DNA from: Aequorivita sublithincola DSM 14238
GTDB taxonomy: Bacteria; Bacteroidota; Bacteroidia; Flavobacteriales; Flavobacteriaceae
Direction: 5' to 3'
DNA length: 64,000 nucleotides
Assembly (NCBI RefSeq): GCF_000265385.1
Contig: NC_018013.1
Location: 1,267,001 to 1,331,000 of the forward strand
The translations under genes were made by a program, and so were the position numbers. Of the stretch, positions 8,371-16,469 are shown in pieces. Under the pieces are notes generated by a model, which saw only the letters and a list, made by a program, of their open reading frames with translations, ran no database searches and had not been told where the DNA came from. Position 1 is the first letter of the stretch, and each line of letters begins with the position of its first letter.

Positions 8371-9680
8371 AAGTTTACTGCTTTTCTTCCTATGGAAACA
8401 TAGGTAAACCCTTCTGTTTCCATATCTTGGATATTGTATAGATTTCTTCCGTCAAAAACCACGGGATTCTTTATTAGTTGCTTCAATTTATCATAATCCG
8501 GCGTTCGGAAAATGCTCCATTCTGTGCAAATTAATAACGCATCAGCTCCTTCCAGCGCAGCGTACATTGATTCTGAATAATTCAATTTATCGCCGAAAGT
8601 CTTTTCAATATTCGGCATTGCTTCAGGGTCAAAAACTTGAAGTTTTGCGCCTTTCTTAAGCAAAGCGTTCATCATATCTATAGATGGTGCTTCGCGAATA
8701 TCATCTGTTTCGGGTTTAAAAGCCAGTCCCCATACGGCGATTGTTTTTCCGTTTAAATTATTGTTAAAATAAGATTCAATTCTAGGCAGCAAAATCGTTT
8801 TTTGAGCAGCATTGATTTCGATAACAGAATTCAATATTTTGAAATCGTAATTTTCGTCCTTTCCTGCTTTTTGCAGTGCTTTGACGTCCTTTGGAAAACA
8901 AGAACCTCCGTAACCAATTCCGGGGAAAAGGAAACGCTTGCCAATACGACTATCAGTGCCCATTCCCGCGCGAACCATATCTACATCGGCACCAACTTTT
9001 TCGCAGTAGTTGGCTATTTCGTTCATAAAAGTAATCTTGGTTGCCAGAAATGAATTTGCCGCATACTTTGTAAGCTCGGCAGACTTTTCGTCCATTATGA
9101 TTATTGGGTTGCCGGAGCGCACAAATGGACCGTAAAGTTTTTTCATCATTGCTGTAGCTCTTTCACTGCTGGAGCCAACCACAATGCGTTCCGGCTTCAT
9201 AAAATCATCAACGGCGAAACCTTCTCTTAAAAATTCTGGGTTGGAAACTACATCAAATTCACAAGAAGCGTTTTTAGCAATCACGTTGTAAACTTTTTCT
9301 GAAGTGCCAACAGGAACCGTGCTTTTGTCAACGATTACTTTATATTTTTTTATTTTTTTTCCTATTTCTTCGGAAACATTCAAAACATAAGAAAGGTCTG
9401 CTGAACCATCTTCATCTTCAGGAGTTGGGAGTGCTAGAAAAATGATTTCACCGTGCTCCAATCCTTCGTCTAATGAAGTAGTAAATTTTAAACGATTCGC
9501 TTTAATATTTCTATCAAAAAGAACATCCAAATGTGGTTCATAGATTGGCACTTGGCCATTGCGCATTTTTTCAACCTTTGCTTTATCTATGTCAACGCAG
9601 ATTACCTCGTTGCCTGTTTCGGCCAAACAAGTTCCTGTTACAAGGCCAACATAGCCAGTTCCTATTACTGAAATTTTCAT
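8367..9680 (-). CDS. ugd: UDP-glucose 6-dehydrogenase
   Basis: Ugd oxidises UDP-glucose twice with NAD to give UDP-glucuronate for surface polysaccharide. The 437-residue product has the N-terminal Rossmann motif [10 protein letters not shown] (7-16), STVPVGT, the FLREGFAV stretch and the active-site loop [10 protein letters not shown] with nucleophile Cys261. The C-terminal half carries the second Rossmann domain ([16 protein letters not shown]). It heads the operon with the decarboxylase-like and priming-transferase genes. A likely -7 element lies at 9740-9747, leaving a leader of roughly 50-60 nucleotides. Confidence 0.95.
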   Translation of the reverse strand: MKISVIGTGYVGLVTGTCLAETGNEVICVDIDKAKVEKMRNGQVPIYEPHLDVLFDRNIKANRLKFTTSLDEGLEHGEIIFLALPTPEDEDGSADLSYVLNVSEEIGKKIKKYKVIVDKSTVPVGTSEKVYNVIAKNASCEFDVVSNPEFLREGFAVDDFMKPERIVVGSSSERATAMMKKLYGPFVRSGNPIIIMDEKSAELTKYAANSFLATKITFMNEIANYCEKVGADVDMVRAGMGTDSRIGKRFLFPGIGYGGSCFPKDVKALQKAGKDENYDFKILNSVIEINAAQKTILLPRIESYFNNNLNGKTIAVWGLAFKPETDDIREAPSIDMMNALLKKGAKLQVFDPEAMPNIEKTFGDKLNYSESMYAALEGADALLICTEWSIFRTPDYDKLKQLIKNPVVFDGRNLYNIQDMETEGFTYVSIGRKAVNL

Positions 9681-9739
9681 TTAATTCTTTCTTTTCCTTA
9701 TCATAACATTAAAAAGGTTTCCCTTTTTTCATCAATGCG

Positions 9740-9747
9740 CAAAAGTA
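9740..9747 (-). promoter_or_regulatory. TAnnTTTG -7 element for the ugd operon
   Basis: Minus-strand TACTTTTG, 59 bases upstream of the ugd ATG and just after the stop of the preceding membrane-protein gene. The leader contains a short A/T-stemmed hairpin around 9710-9730. Confidence 0.5.
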
Positions 9748-9763
9748 CAATTTGCAATTCTTA

Positions 9764-10993
9764 TTATATATCTTTTATACGGTTGTTTTCACTGTTTTGG
9801 GCGCTTGTAATCAGTACAATCAAAATGAAACCTATGTAATATGCACCAATTTGTCTATGAAATACATTTTCAACTAAACAGTACATCACCAAAATGGCAA
9901 GCATCGCTGTTGGAAAAAACTGCTTTTTGACCGTGAAAAAACTCACCACTATAAAAAGTAGGAACAGTAAGAGCCCAATAAATCCAGCACTTAGATAGAA
10001 ATCTAAAAATTGGCTATGGGTGTTGTAGCGTTCTGTAACAAATTCTTCGCTTTTTTTAGGATCTTCTATTTTGGTTTCATAACAAGAAACTAGCTTGTTC
10101 TTGGTTTCGGTAAAACCAATTCCTGTGAGGTTAAAACCTTCATCATTGATAATATCTGTGGCGCATTTCCAAACTACGGCTCTGAGTTCATAAGTCATAG
10201 AATTTTGAATGAAAGCTGGCGGGGCGTTTTGATTGGCTACTTCAGCTTTATAAAGTTGACTTCCTTTTTCGTTTTTCAGAATGAGAAATAATCCCACAAC
10301 AGCTGTTAATGCTACAAATGCAATGATAAGTTTCCAAATTTTTCGCTGGCCATAAAATTGATGGATTAACACTAATACAAACAAGGAAATCACTGCAATT
10401 TTTGAAGCTATCAAAACGATAAAAACGAAATTGATGAATATATTCGCCAAATAATAGTTGTTGTTGGGATGATATTTTTTCTGAATTGCCTGAAAAGAAA
10501 TTAGGATACTAAAAGTGCTAAGAAGCCCTAAATAAAGCCTATCAACCAAAAGTGATTCCACAACCTGTGGCGAATCGCCCAAAGCAAAACTGCCCGTAGC
10601 ATCTGTAATTAAAACAAAATTATAGATTGAAAACAGTATAGCTGCTAAAGCTGAAAAAATAATGGCGCTGTTAATTTTCTTTACATCTGCAACAGGAATA
10701 TAAAGAATGGCCAAACCCACTGCAATCATTACTTTGTTGATAAATTTATAATCTTCCTCCAGCCTTCCTGCTAGGAAAGAATCGATAAAAAGATATGCAA
10801 AGAGAGCCAGAAATATGGCAATGGGGATAGATTTCAGTTTTTTAAAATCTTCTTTTTTAACTACAAATGGAAAGGCTACTACCAGTATTGCCAGCAATAT
10901 ATTTGGAGGAGCCCTAAAATATTCATCGAATGGAATGATGAGATAAAGCAGCAAAAAAGCATATGGATATATGGCGGAGAGCAGTATCCTCAT
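9764..10993 (-). CDS. O-antigen ligase/polymerase-like membrane protein
   Basis: A 409-residue protein with about ten to eleven predicted membrane helices and one longer loop around residues 240-320. The region NTHSQFLDFYLSAGFIGLL resembles the Wzy_C/O-antigen ligase signature, where a conserved His precedes a membrane helix. Such proteins join lipid-linked glycans either to each other (Wzy) or to lipid A core (WaaL). Sequence alone does not decide between the two. It is not coupled to ugd, which has its own promoter; about 200 bases of repeat-bearing DNA separate it from the gene upstream. Confidence 0.8.
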   Translation of the reverse strand: MRILLSAIYPYAFLLLYLIIPFDEYFRAPPNILLAILVVAFPFVVKKEDFKKLKSIPIAIFLALFAYLFIDSFLAGRLEEDYKFINKVMIAVGLAILYIPVADVKKINSAIIFSALAAILFSIYNFVLITDATGSFALGDSPQVVESLLVDRLYLGLLSTFSILISFQAIQKKYHPNNNYYLANIFINFVFIVLIASKIAVISLFVLVLIHQFYGQRKIWKLIIAFVALTAVVGLFLILKNEKGSQLYKAEVANQNAPPAFIQNSMTYELRAVVWKCATDIINDEGFNLTGIGFTETKNKLVSCYETKIEDPKKSEEFVTERYNTHSQFLDFYLSAGFIGLLLFLLFIVVSFFTVKKQFFPTAMLAILVMYCLVENVFHRQIGAYYIGFILIVLITSAQNSENNRIKDI

Positions 10994-11072
10994 TATAAAT
11001 TTTGGTAATTTTTAAATTTTAGGGGAAGATAGAAAACTCTTGTGAGATATTAGAGGGTAGAGGGGAGTTATT

Positions 11073-11100
11073 AGTATTGAGTATTGAGTATTGAGTATTG
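11073..11100. repeat. Tandem heptanucleotide repeat, four copies of AGTATTG
   Basis: Four perfect head-to-tail copies of AGTATTG lie in the intergenic region 10994-11207. Such TATTGAG/CTCAATA runs are common between flavobacterial genes. No coding role; a short reading frame across it is judged spurious. Confidence 0.85.
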
Positions 11101-11155
11101 AAAATAAGAAAGTTCAAGAAACAGATACAATTCTGAAAAATTTCTTGGACAAAAA

Positions 11156-11187
11156 ACTTTGCGCGCTCCGCGCCTCTGCGGTAAATA
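11156..11187. repeat. G+C-rich dispersed repeat word (GCGCCTCTGCGG type)
   Basis: A short G+C-rich island (ttgcgcgctccgcgcctctg, then cggtaaa) in otherwise AT-rich intergenic DNA. The word resembles a sequence often seen between genes of Bacteroidota. Recognition is from memory, and only one copy is in this window. Confidence 0.35.
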
Positions 11188-11207
11188 AAGCGATTGAAAA
11201 CGATGGA

Positions 11208-11948
11208 CTATTTTGAGAATCGCTCTTTCATCACTAAAAAGATAAACTTTGAGTTGCCCACGAGGTAACGTTTCCACATTCGTTTTGGCTCTTGGGCAAA
11301 ACGATAAAACCATTCCAAACCTGCATTTTGCATCCAGCTTGGGGCGCGTTTGGTTTTGCCTGCAACAACGTCAAAACTGCCACCAACGCCCATAATTAAA
11401 TTTACGTTTTTAAGAATTTCCCGGTGACGGTACAAAAAGTTCTCTTTTATGGGCGAAGTTATTGCTACGAAAAGCATCTGAGTTCTACTATTTGCTATTT
11501 GATGCGCTATTTCTTCTTCTTCCGAAGGACTAAAGTAACCATTGCGATAACCGGCGATGATTTCTGGACTGTAAATTTCAGAATATTTTTCAACTACTGT
11601 TTTTACAACTTCTTCCTTTGCACCAAAAAGGAAAATCTTATACTTATTTTTATGTGCCAATTCCACTAAATTGGCCATAAAATCTATTCCGGCAACGCGT
11701 TCTTTCAAAGGTTTCCCTAAAAATTTTGAAGCCCAAACTACCGCTTGTCCGTCGGCGTTTATGATGTGTGATTCTTCCACACTTCGTCGCAATTCCAAAT
11801 CTTTTTGCATTGACACAATTTTTCCGGCATTCACAACCACGTGGTGCAATTGTTCGCCAGTTTTTATTTTTTCTTCCACTAAAGCAAGGGTTTCCTGCAT
11901 AGAAAGATTATCAATCGTGGTGTTTAATATGTGGATTCTATCGCTCAT
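11208..11948 (-). CDS. WecG/TagA/CpsF family glycosyltransferase
   Basis: A 246-residue GT26-type glycosyltransferase. Recognisable motifs are NADGQAVVWASKFLG near residue 66, with the conserved Asp, ERVAGIDFM, GVGGSFDVVAGKTKRAP, and LEWFYRFAQEPKRMWKRY at the C-terminus. Members add a ManNAc- or ManNAcA-type sugar to a polyprenyl-diphosphate-linked GlcNAc in enterobacterial common antigen, teichoic acid or capsule assembly. Since wecB and wecC homologues lie about 13 kb away in this window, UDP-ManNAcA is a plausible donor. Its start overlaps the end of the all-helical protein gene upstream by 11 bases, so the two are probably one operon. Confidence 0.9.
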   Translation of the reverse strand: MSDRIHILNTTIDNLSMQETLALVEEKIKTGEQLHHVVVNAGKIVSMQKDLELRRSVEESHIINADGQAVVWASKFLGKPLKERVAGIDFMANLVELAHKNKYKIFLFGAKEEVVKTVVEKYSEIYSPEIIAGYRNGYFSPSEEEEIAHQIANSRTQMLFVAITSPIKENFLYRHREILKNVNLIMGVGGSFDVVAGKTKRAPSWMQNAGLEWFYRFAQEPKRMWKRYLVGNSKFIFLVMKERFSK

Positions 11949-13104
11949 TGGTTTCTAAAAAATAATACGAAAAAGCATAAAACATCCAAGCCTGTGCCCA
12001 ACGCATATACGGAATGTTGCTATTGAAATACTTGTTTTTCTGATATTGAAAAAACCCTTTGTCGGACTGCATATTGTTCACGGTCCAAGTCAAAACTTTA
12101 TCTACTAACGCCTTGTTTTTCTGTAAAACTTCCAGTTTGCTCAAAGTTACAACCAATTGTGCAGGTGCGTGAATGTCTATCGGGAAAATAGAATTGTTGT
12201 AATATTTTGAAATTCCTTCTTCAGTGAAAAAAGTTTTTAAGTAATACTCCAGTCCTTTTTCAATATTTTTTGAGAAAGAAGTATCGCCTGAAACTTTTTG
12301 GTAGGTATAAATACATTCCAAGTTATAACCCGTATGAAAATTATCCACCCATTGATGATAAGGTAAGGTGCCATAAGCCCACGCGCCATTTTTCTGTTGA
12401 AAATCGGCTGCGTATTGAACTACTTTTTTGGCTTCGGTGAGTAAATTTTCTTCTTTTGTAAACTCGTATACCAAACTCAAAAGTTTTGCGCCTAGCAACG
12501 ATGCATTAAAAACTTGTGTTTTATCTAATGGTGAATAGGAAAAGGAGAAATTCCCCTTGTCATCAAACGTTCTGTTTAAATCCTTCAAAACAAATTGCGT
12601 TGCGCTTTTAGCGGTTTCTAAATATGTTTCGTTTTTTGTGATTTTATAAGCTTCCAGCAAAGATTCAGTAATAAATGTAGTTGCAACCACCGTTGGCATT
12701 CCTTTGGGTTGAAAGAACGCCCGTGCTTGCCAATCAAAATTATAACCCCAACAGGCTCCGGAATAGCCTTCAGATTGCATTTTCAGTACTTGTTCGGAAA
12801 GCTGGTTTATTTTTTCGAGATATGCTGGCTGTGGATCGTTTTTATAAAGATTGCAATATCCAGTGATAAAAAGTCCTAGTCCTTTGGCGTTGTATCCTTT
12901 TTCTACGGAAGTAATTTTTCGCAGATTAATAGGACTTCTTTTGAAAACTTGAATCCATGCAAGCCTAAAGAAGCGCTTTTTTGAAATTACAGGAACAACA
13001 TTGAAAACCTTGCTATTAAGGCCATCATACGGATCCCAACCTTTAAAGTTTTCCTTTTCGCAATAGGATTTCAGTTTTTGGAAACTGTTCTTAAAATCGG
13101 CCAT
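11938..13104 (-). CDS. Predicted alpha/alpha-toroid protein of a polysaccharide cluster, function unknown
   Basis: A 388-residue soluble protein without signal peptide. Repeated helical hairpin motifs with conserved aromatic positions (for example GYCNLYKN, WQARAFFQP, YMRWAQAWMFYAFSYY) suggest a six-hairpin alpha/alpha-barrel such as glycoside hydrolases or sugar epimerases use. I cannot assign an activity. The start is the ATG at 13104: it has a strong GGAGGA ribosome site just upstream, and a TACTTTTG -7 element at 13134-13141 rules out a longer reading from 13176. It overlaps the WecG-like gene, suggesting joint expression. Confidence 0.7.
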   Translation of the reverse strand: MADFKNSFQKLKSYCEKENFKGWDPYDGLNSKVFNVVPVISKKRFFRLAWIQVFKRSPINLRKITSVEKGYNAKGLGLFITGYCNLYKNDPQPAYLEKINQLSEQVLKMQSEGYSGACWGYNFDWQARAFFQPKGMPTVVATTFITESLLEAYKITKNETYLETAKSATQFVLKDLNRTFDDKGNFSFSYSPLDKTQVFNASLLGAKLLSLVYEFTKEENLLTEAKKVVQYAADFQQKNGAWAYGTLPYHQWVDNFHTGYNLECIYTYQKVSGDTSFSKNIEKGLEYYLKTFFTEEGISKYYNNSIFPIDIHAPAQLVVTLSKLEVLQKNKALVDKVLTWTVNNMQSDKGFFQYQKNKYFNSNIPYMRWAQAWMFYAFSYYFLETNER

Positions 13105-13133
13105 TTGTTCCTCCGCAATTATTTTTGAAGTTG

Positions 13134-13141
13134 CAAAAGTA
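13134..13141 (-). promoter_or_regulatory. TAnnTTTG -7 element for the alpha/alpha-toroid and WecG-like genes
   Basis: Minus-strand TACTTTTG, 29 bases before the ATG at 13104. The predicted transcript would start around 13125-13128 and contain GGAGGA before the start codon, which fixes the start of the gene. Confidence 0.6.
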
Positions 13142-13162
13142 ACCGAATATAATTGAAAAGAC

Positions 13163-13187
13163 CTAACAGGTTTCAAAAACCTGTTAG
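13163..13187. repeat. Perfect inverted repeat, 11-bp arms (AACAGGTTT family), possible terminator
   Basis: The arms ctaacaggttt and aaacctgttag are separated by caa. It lies just past the stop of the two-domain oxidoreductase gene and before the next promoter, so it could end that transcript, although the T-tract after it is weak. The same AACAGGTTT/AAACCTGTT palindrome is frequent in flavobacterial intergenic DNA and may be a REP-like element. Confidence 0.6.
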
Positions 13188-13212
13188 ATCTGGAATTGCT
13201 TGTAATTATATA

Positions 13213-15354
13213 CTAAATATCCTGCGCCATTCCCGTAGCCAAAGAATCCAAAACTTTAAACGTAGTAAGCGTTGTAAGATAAATAGATTCAAAAGGGATT
13301 GGTGCTTCGGTGGTTTCTTTTAAAGATTTCAAAAAGGCTTCGACTTCCTGTTTGTGGCCTTTTCCATCCAATTTCAGTTTAATCAATTTGTTCCCTTTGT
13401 GAAGATCTCCTTTTCTGAAATCGTGTATTCTACCTACTTTTCCGCCACTGAAAACTTCAATTAGTTCCTTCGGAAGGGATTTGTCGCCATTTCCTAAGTA
13501 TAAAAGATTACCTATGGAACCGTCGCTAAAGGAAACTGTTATTGAAATATTATCTTCTGAAGTAAGGTTTTGGTTATCAGTTTTTATTGAAGCTGCATAA
13601 ACTTTCACTGGTTTTGCATCGGTGAAATATTGCATCAAATCTATAAAATGGCACATTTCGCCAATGATACGTCCGCCACCTATTTCTTTGTGTTGTGTCC
13701 AATGGTCCTTCGGAAGGAAACCAGCATTCACACGGATGTTTACCACTTTTGGTTCGCCGTTACCTACAAATTCAGACTTAATCTTTTCAGCGATGGGTGA
13801 AAATCTTCGGTTGAAACCAACCATTAATTTTCGGTTGCTTTCCAAATAAACCTTTTTAACTTCTTCTAATTCATCATAATTCATCGCCAAAGGCTTCTCA
13901 ACGAAAACATTTTTTCCAGCTTTAAGTGCTTCCATTGTGTATGGAGCGTGGCTATTGTGAGGCGTTGCGATGAAAACGGTGTTAATTTGGTCATTGTCCA
14001 AAATATCCCGAGCTTCTGATGATGCTTTATTGAAACCAAATTTCGATGCTACATTTTTAGCGGTAATTCCTTTGGTGGTAACAACAGTATCCAGTGAAGC
14101 CCCTTCTTTCTTGGTATAAGGAATCAAGTAACTCTGCGCAAAACTTCCAGCGCCTATAAAACCAATATTTATGGTTGAAACTGCATTGGATTGAACAGAT
14201 ACCAAAGAGGTTTTTTTCGTTTTACTTTCAGGGTAGGCAAGTAAAATACCGATGTGTGGCTCTTCAACTTTTCCTAATACAATATCATATGCTTTTTCAG
14301 CTTCGGAAATATCGAAAGTATGGGTGATTAGATTATCGAGTTTTACCGTTCCTTGTGAAATGAGGTCTAAAAAAGTTTCCATATTTCGCTGCTCGGTATA
14401 GCGAACGTAGGCGAATGGGTAATCGTGGCCGTCTTCTTCGTATTTATTATCATATCTTCCTGGACCATAAGAGCAGGACATTTTTAGCTCCAGTTCTTTT
14501 CTGTAGAAATCTGGATCTCGTGGAATATCCATTTTTACGGCACCCACAACTATCACTTTTCCTTTTTTGCGGCTTATAACTGCGGAAAGTTCAATCGGGT
14601 CGTTACTTGGAGCTGCAGCGGTGATAATAACGCTGTCAAAACCGTGACCATCTGTGAAGTTATCGATAGCAGTATTTAGATTAGAATCATTACGAAGCAT
14701 CGCTCCATCAGCGCCACTTGTAATAGCGAGATCAATCAAATTTTTTGAAAGATCTATACCAAAAACGCGACAACCGTTTGCTTTTAGTAATTGAACGGTA
14801 AGCTGACCTAAAAGTCCAAGGCCAATTACACAAACTTTATCGCCCAATCTAGGTTCTGCTTGGCGAACGCCTTGTAAAGCAATTGCGCCTAATGTTGTAA
14901 AACTGGCTTCTTCAAAAGAAACATTTTCAGGAATTTTAACCACTAAATTCTGCGGAATAGCAACCACCTCAGCATGCGAGGCGTAATCCTGACCCGCACA
15001 AGCAACGCGGTCTCCCGGTCTAAATTTGCTGTTGCTATCCATTGAAGCTGCAACAACACCAGAAGTACTGTAACCAAGTGCTTTTAAGGAATCAAGCTTG
15101 GTTTTTACCTTATCGATTGTGGCTTTTAAACCTTCCTTTTTTATATTCTGAAGAACTTGCGCCACAAGATCTGGGCGTTGTTTGGCTTTCCCGATGAGGC
15201 TGGCCTTACCAACTTTTACGGTTCCTCTTTCAGTTCCCGCACTTATCAAGGAAAATTTGTTTTCTACCAGCACCATATTCTCCGAAATGGAAGGGTTTGG
15301 CACTTCATCTACATATAATTCTCCAGTTTTAAAGTTTTGGATTACTTGCTTCAT
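13213..15354 (-). CDS. Fused two-domain oxidoreductase: zinc-type alcohol dehydrogenase plus Gfo/Idh/MocA
   Basis: A 713-residue fusion. Residues 1 to about 370 form a medium-chain dehydrogenase/reductase (GDRVACAGQDYASHAEVV, then the Rossmann motif GLGLLGQLTVQ near residue 178). Residues about 390-713 form a Gfo/Idh/MocA NAD-dependent oxidoreductase (IGFIGAGSFAQSY, VFVEKPLAM with the Glu-Lys-Pro triad, MVGFNRRFSP). Fusions of this type occur in capsule and O-antigen loci and are thought to modify nucleotide or glycan-bound sugars; the substrate is unknown. It is single-gene with its own -7 element at 15372-15379. Confidence 0.9.
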   Translation of the reverse strand: MKQVIQNFKTGELYVDEVPNPSISENMVLVENKFSLISAGTERGTVKVGKASLIGKAKQRPDLVAQVLQNIKKEGLKATIDKVKTKLDSLKALGYSTSGVVAASMDSNSKFRPGDRVACAGQDYASHAEVVAIPQNLVVKIPENVSFEEASFTTLGAIALQGVRQAEPRLGDKVCVIGLGLLGQLTVQLLKANGCRVFGIDLSKNLIDLAITSGADGAMLRNDSNLNTAIDNFTDGHGFDSVIITAAAPSNDPIELSAVISRKKGKVIVVGAVKMDIPRDPDFYRKELELKMSCSYGPGRYDNKYEEDGHDYPFAYVRYTEQRNMETFLDLISQGTVKLDNLITHTFDISEAEKAYDIVLGKVEEPHIGILLAYPESKTKKTSLVSVQSNAVSTINIGFIGAGSFAQSYLIPYTKKEGASLDTVVTTKGITAKNVASKFGFNKASSEARDILDNDQINTVFIATPHNSHAPYTMEALKAGKNVFVEKPLAMNYDELEEVKKVYLESNRKLMVGFNRRFSPIAEKIKSEFVGNGEPKVVNIRVNAGFLPKDHWTQHKEIGGGRIIGEMCHFIDLMQYFTDAKPVKVYAASIKTDNQNLTSEDNISITVSFSDGSIGNLLYLGNGDKSLPKELIEVFSGGKVGRIHDFRKGDLHKGNKLIKLKLDGKGHKQEVEAFLKSLKETTEAPIPFESIYLTTLTTFKVLDSLATGMAQDI

Positions 15355-15371
15355 TATTGCGAATTTTGGTG

Positions 15372-15379
15372 CAAAAGTA
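15372..15379 (-). promoter_or_regulatory. TAnnTTTG -7 element for the two-domain oxidoreductase gene
   Basis: Minus-strand TACTTTTG, 17 bases before the ATG at 15354, implying a leader of about 10 nucleotides. Confidence 0.55.
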
Positions 15380-15762
15380 AGGAATAACTATTACAAATGA
15401 AGTGCAACGTCTAAGTAGAAACCAGCAAAATGTTAAAAGAGTATTATTCTATTCTGCTTGGTTTTCAATTAACCACAATTTCAATATTTAATTGCTGACC
15501 ATTTCGAAGTTTGGTTATAAGCGTGTGATAAGTTAAATTTAAAACAACCTATTGTATGTTTAATTTTAAGGTGAAAGTTAATGGTTCATATCCCGTTTCA
15601 TCAACAACCTCCTCAATTCAAAGCTGATGGTATTATATGCCAAAATTAATACCTCAATAAATAATCCTCTTTTACTATATTTGCCCTTCAAAATAATTTT
15701 GCACTCGCAAAGAGTGTTCAAACCGCAACAGAAAACTTGCTCATAGTCCAATAACAAAGCTA
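15380..15762. other. Gene-free intergenic stretch with one predicted promoter
   Basis: About 380 bases of AT-rich DNA between the two-domain oxidoreductase and the truncated methyltransferase. The only signal I can support is the TAnnTTTG element at 15676-15683. I see no RNA gene, long repeat or insertion-sequence end. Confidence 0.5.
15676..15683 (+). promoter_or_regulatory. TAnnTTTG -7 element for the truncated methyltransferase
   Basis: Plus-strand TATATTTG, 79 bases upstream of the ATG at 15763. It suggests the broken gene kept its promoter and leader. Confidence 0.4.
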
Positions 15763-15894
15763 ATGTCAGAAAAAATTTACACGGATTTAAACGGAGAATA
15801 TCTACAAAAAAATCCTACTTGGCATATAGAAGATTCTCCTTGGAAAGCATCACAAATTGTCAAAATGTTGGCCAGAAATCCAATAAATCCCCAG
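15763..15894 (+). pseudogene. N-terminal fragment of a class I SAM methyltransferase, cut off at about 15894
   Basis: The reading frame from the ATG at 15763 gives MSEKIYTDLNGEYLQ, WHIEDSPWKASQI and LARNPINPQ. This looks like the start of a polysaccharide-cluster methyltransferase, whose next block should be the SAM-binding E-V-G-C-G-x-G motif. Instead the sequence abruptly becomes the reverse strand of the neighbouring secreted-protein gene after the CAG at 15892-15894, and a stop follows at 15934. The SAM site and the rest are missing, so it cannot be active. The family assignment rests on about 44 residues. Confidence 0.6.
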
Positions 15895-16342
15895 ATGTTG
15901 TTTCAATCGGGATATTTAGATTTAATTCTTGAATGATGTTTCCAGAATGATAATCCCATACTTCTGTCCATAATGCTGGAGCAAATTCTGCTAGGAGCAC
16001 GCTGTGTGCTTTAGGTCTAGCACTTTCAAATTTTAAACAAGTTCTCCCGCCAATATTCGTGATTTCTTGATTTCTATGATCCTCCCAAGGTTCAATAATG
16101 CCATCACTATTAATATCTATATCCATTTCGTGTCTTGGAACCCAATACCATCTTTTATTATAAGTTATTTGACGCATTTCTGCATAATTACAATAATCAA
16201 ATCCTTCATAGAAATATTCGCTATTTAAATCAAAAACCACGGGTTGGCTTTCGCACGGTTCTATTGGACCTTTTAATTGTTGTCCCAAAAAATGAAGCGG
16301 AATAAAAAGAATTGTTAAAAATATAACTAGTGATTTTATCAT
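15860..16342 (-). CDS. Secreted protein of unknown function, C-terminus probably truncated
   Basis: A 160-residue product from the ATG at 16342, with a signal peptide (MIKSLVIFLTILFIPLHFLG, cleavage likely after the LGQ region). It carries an EF-hand-like calcium loop, DINSDGIIEPWED, at about residues 75-87. I recognise no family. The last eight residues (LLDFWPTF) are read backwards through the methyltransferase fragment, so the true C-terminus was probably lost when the two sequences were joined near 15894. It may therefore be a pseudogene. No clear promoter is seen upstream; the 16470 methyltransferase diverges from it. Confidence 0.5.
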   Translation of the reverse strand: MIKSLVIFLTILFIPLHFLGQQLKGPIEPCESQPVVFDLNSEYFYEGFDYCNYAEMRQITYNKRWYWVPRHEMDIDINSDGIIEPWEDHRNQEITNIGGRTCLKFESARPKAHSVLLAEFAPALWTEVWDYHSGNIIQELNLNIPIETTSGDLLDFWPTF

Positions 16343-16430
16343 AATAATGATTTTAAGACTATAAGATACTAAAAAAATTAAAATTTGCACAGATTTTTTC
16401 TTCAAATATGCTTTCCATCGTTAAAATAAA

Positions 16431-16438
16431 TACATTTG
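16431..16438 (+). promoter_or_regulatory. TAnnTTTG -7 element for the 16470 methyltransferase
   Basis: Plus-strand TACATTTG, 31 bases before the ATG at 16470. Confidence 0.5.
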
Positions 16439-16469
16439 CACAAGTTTTACAGAAAATCTTTTATAAGAA

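Noticed and set aside
11073..11100. Possible CRISPR-like repeat
   Set aside because: Seven-base units are directly adjacent without spacers; no cas genes are near.
11071..11313. Short minus-strand frame covering the AGTATTG tandem repeat
   Set aside because: It consists of repeat DNA plus an out-of-frame overlap with the WecG-like gene.
11840..11853. Additional CACGTG palindrome considered as a parS site
   Set aside because: The flanks (ACCACGTGGTG) do not match TGTT...AACA; it lies within the WecG-like coding region.
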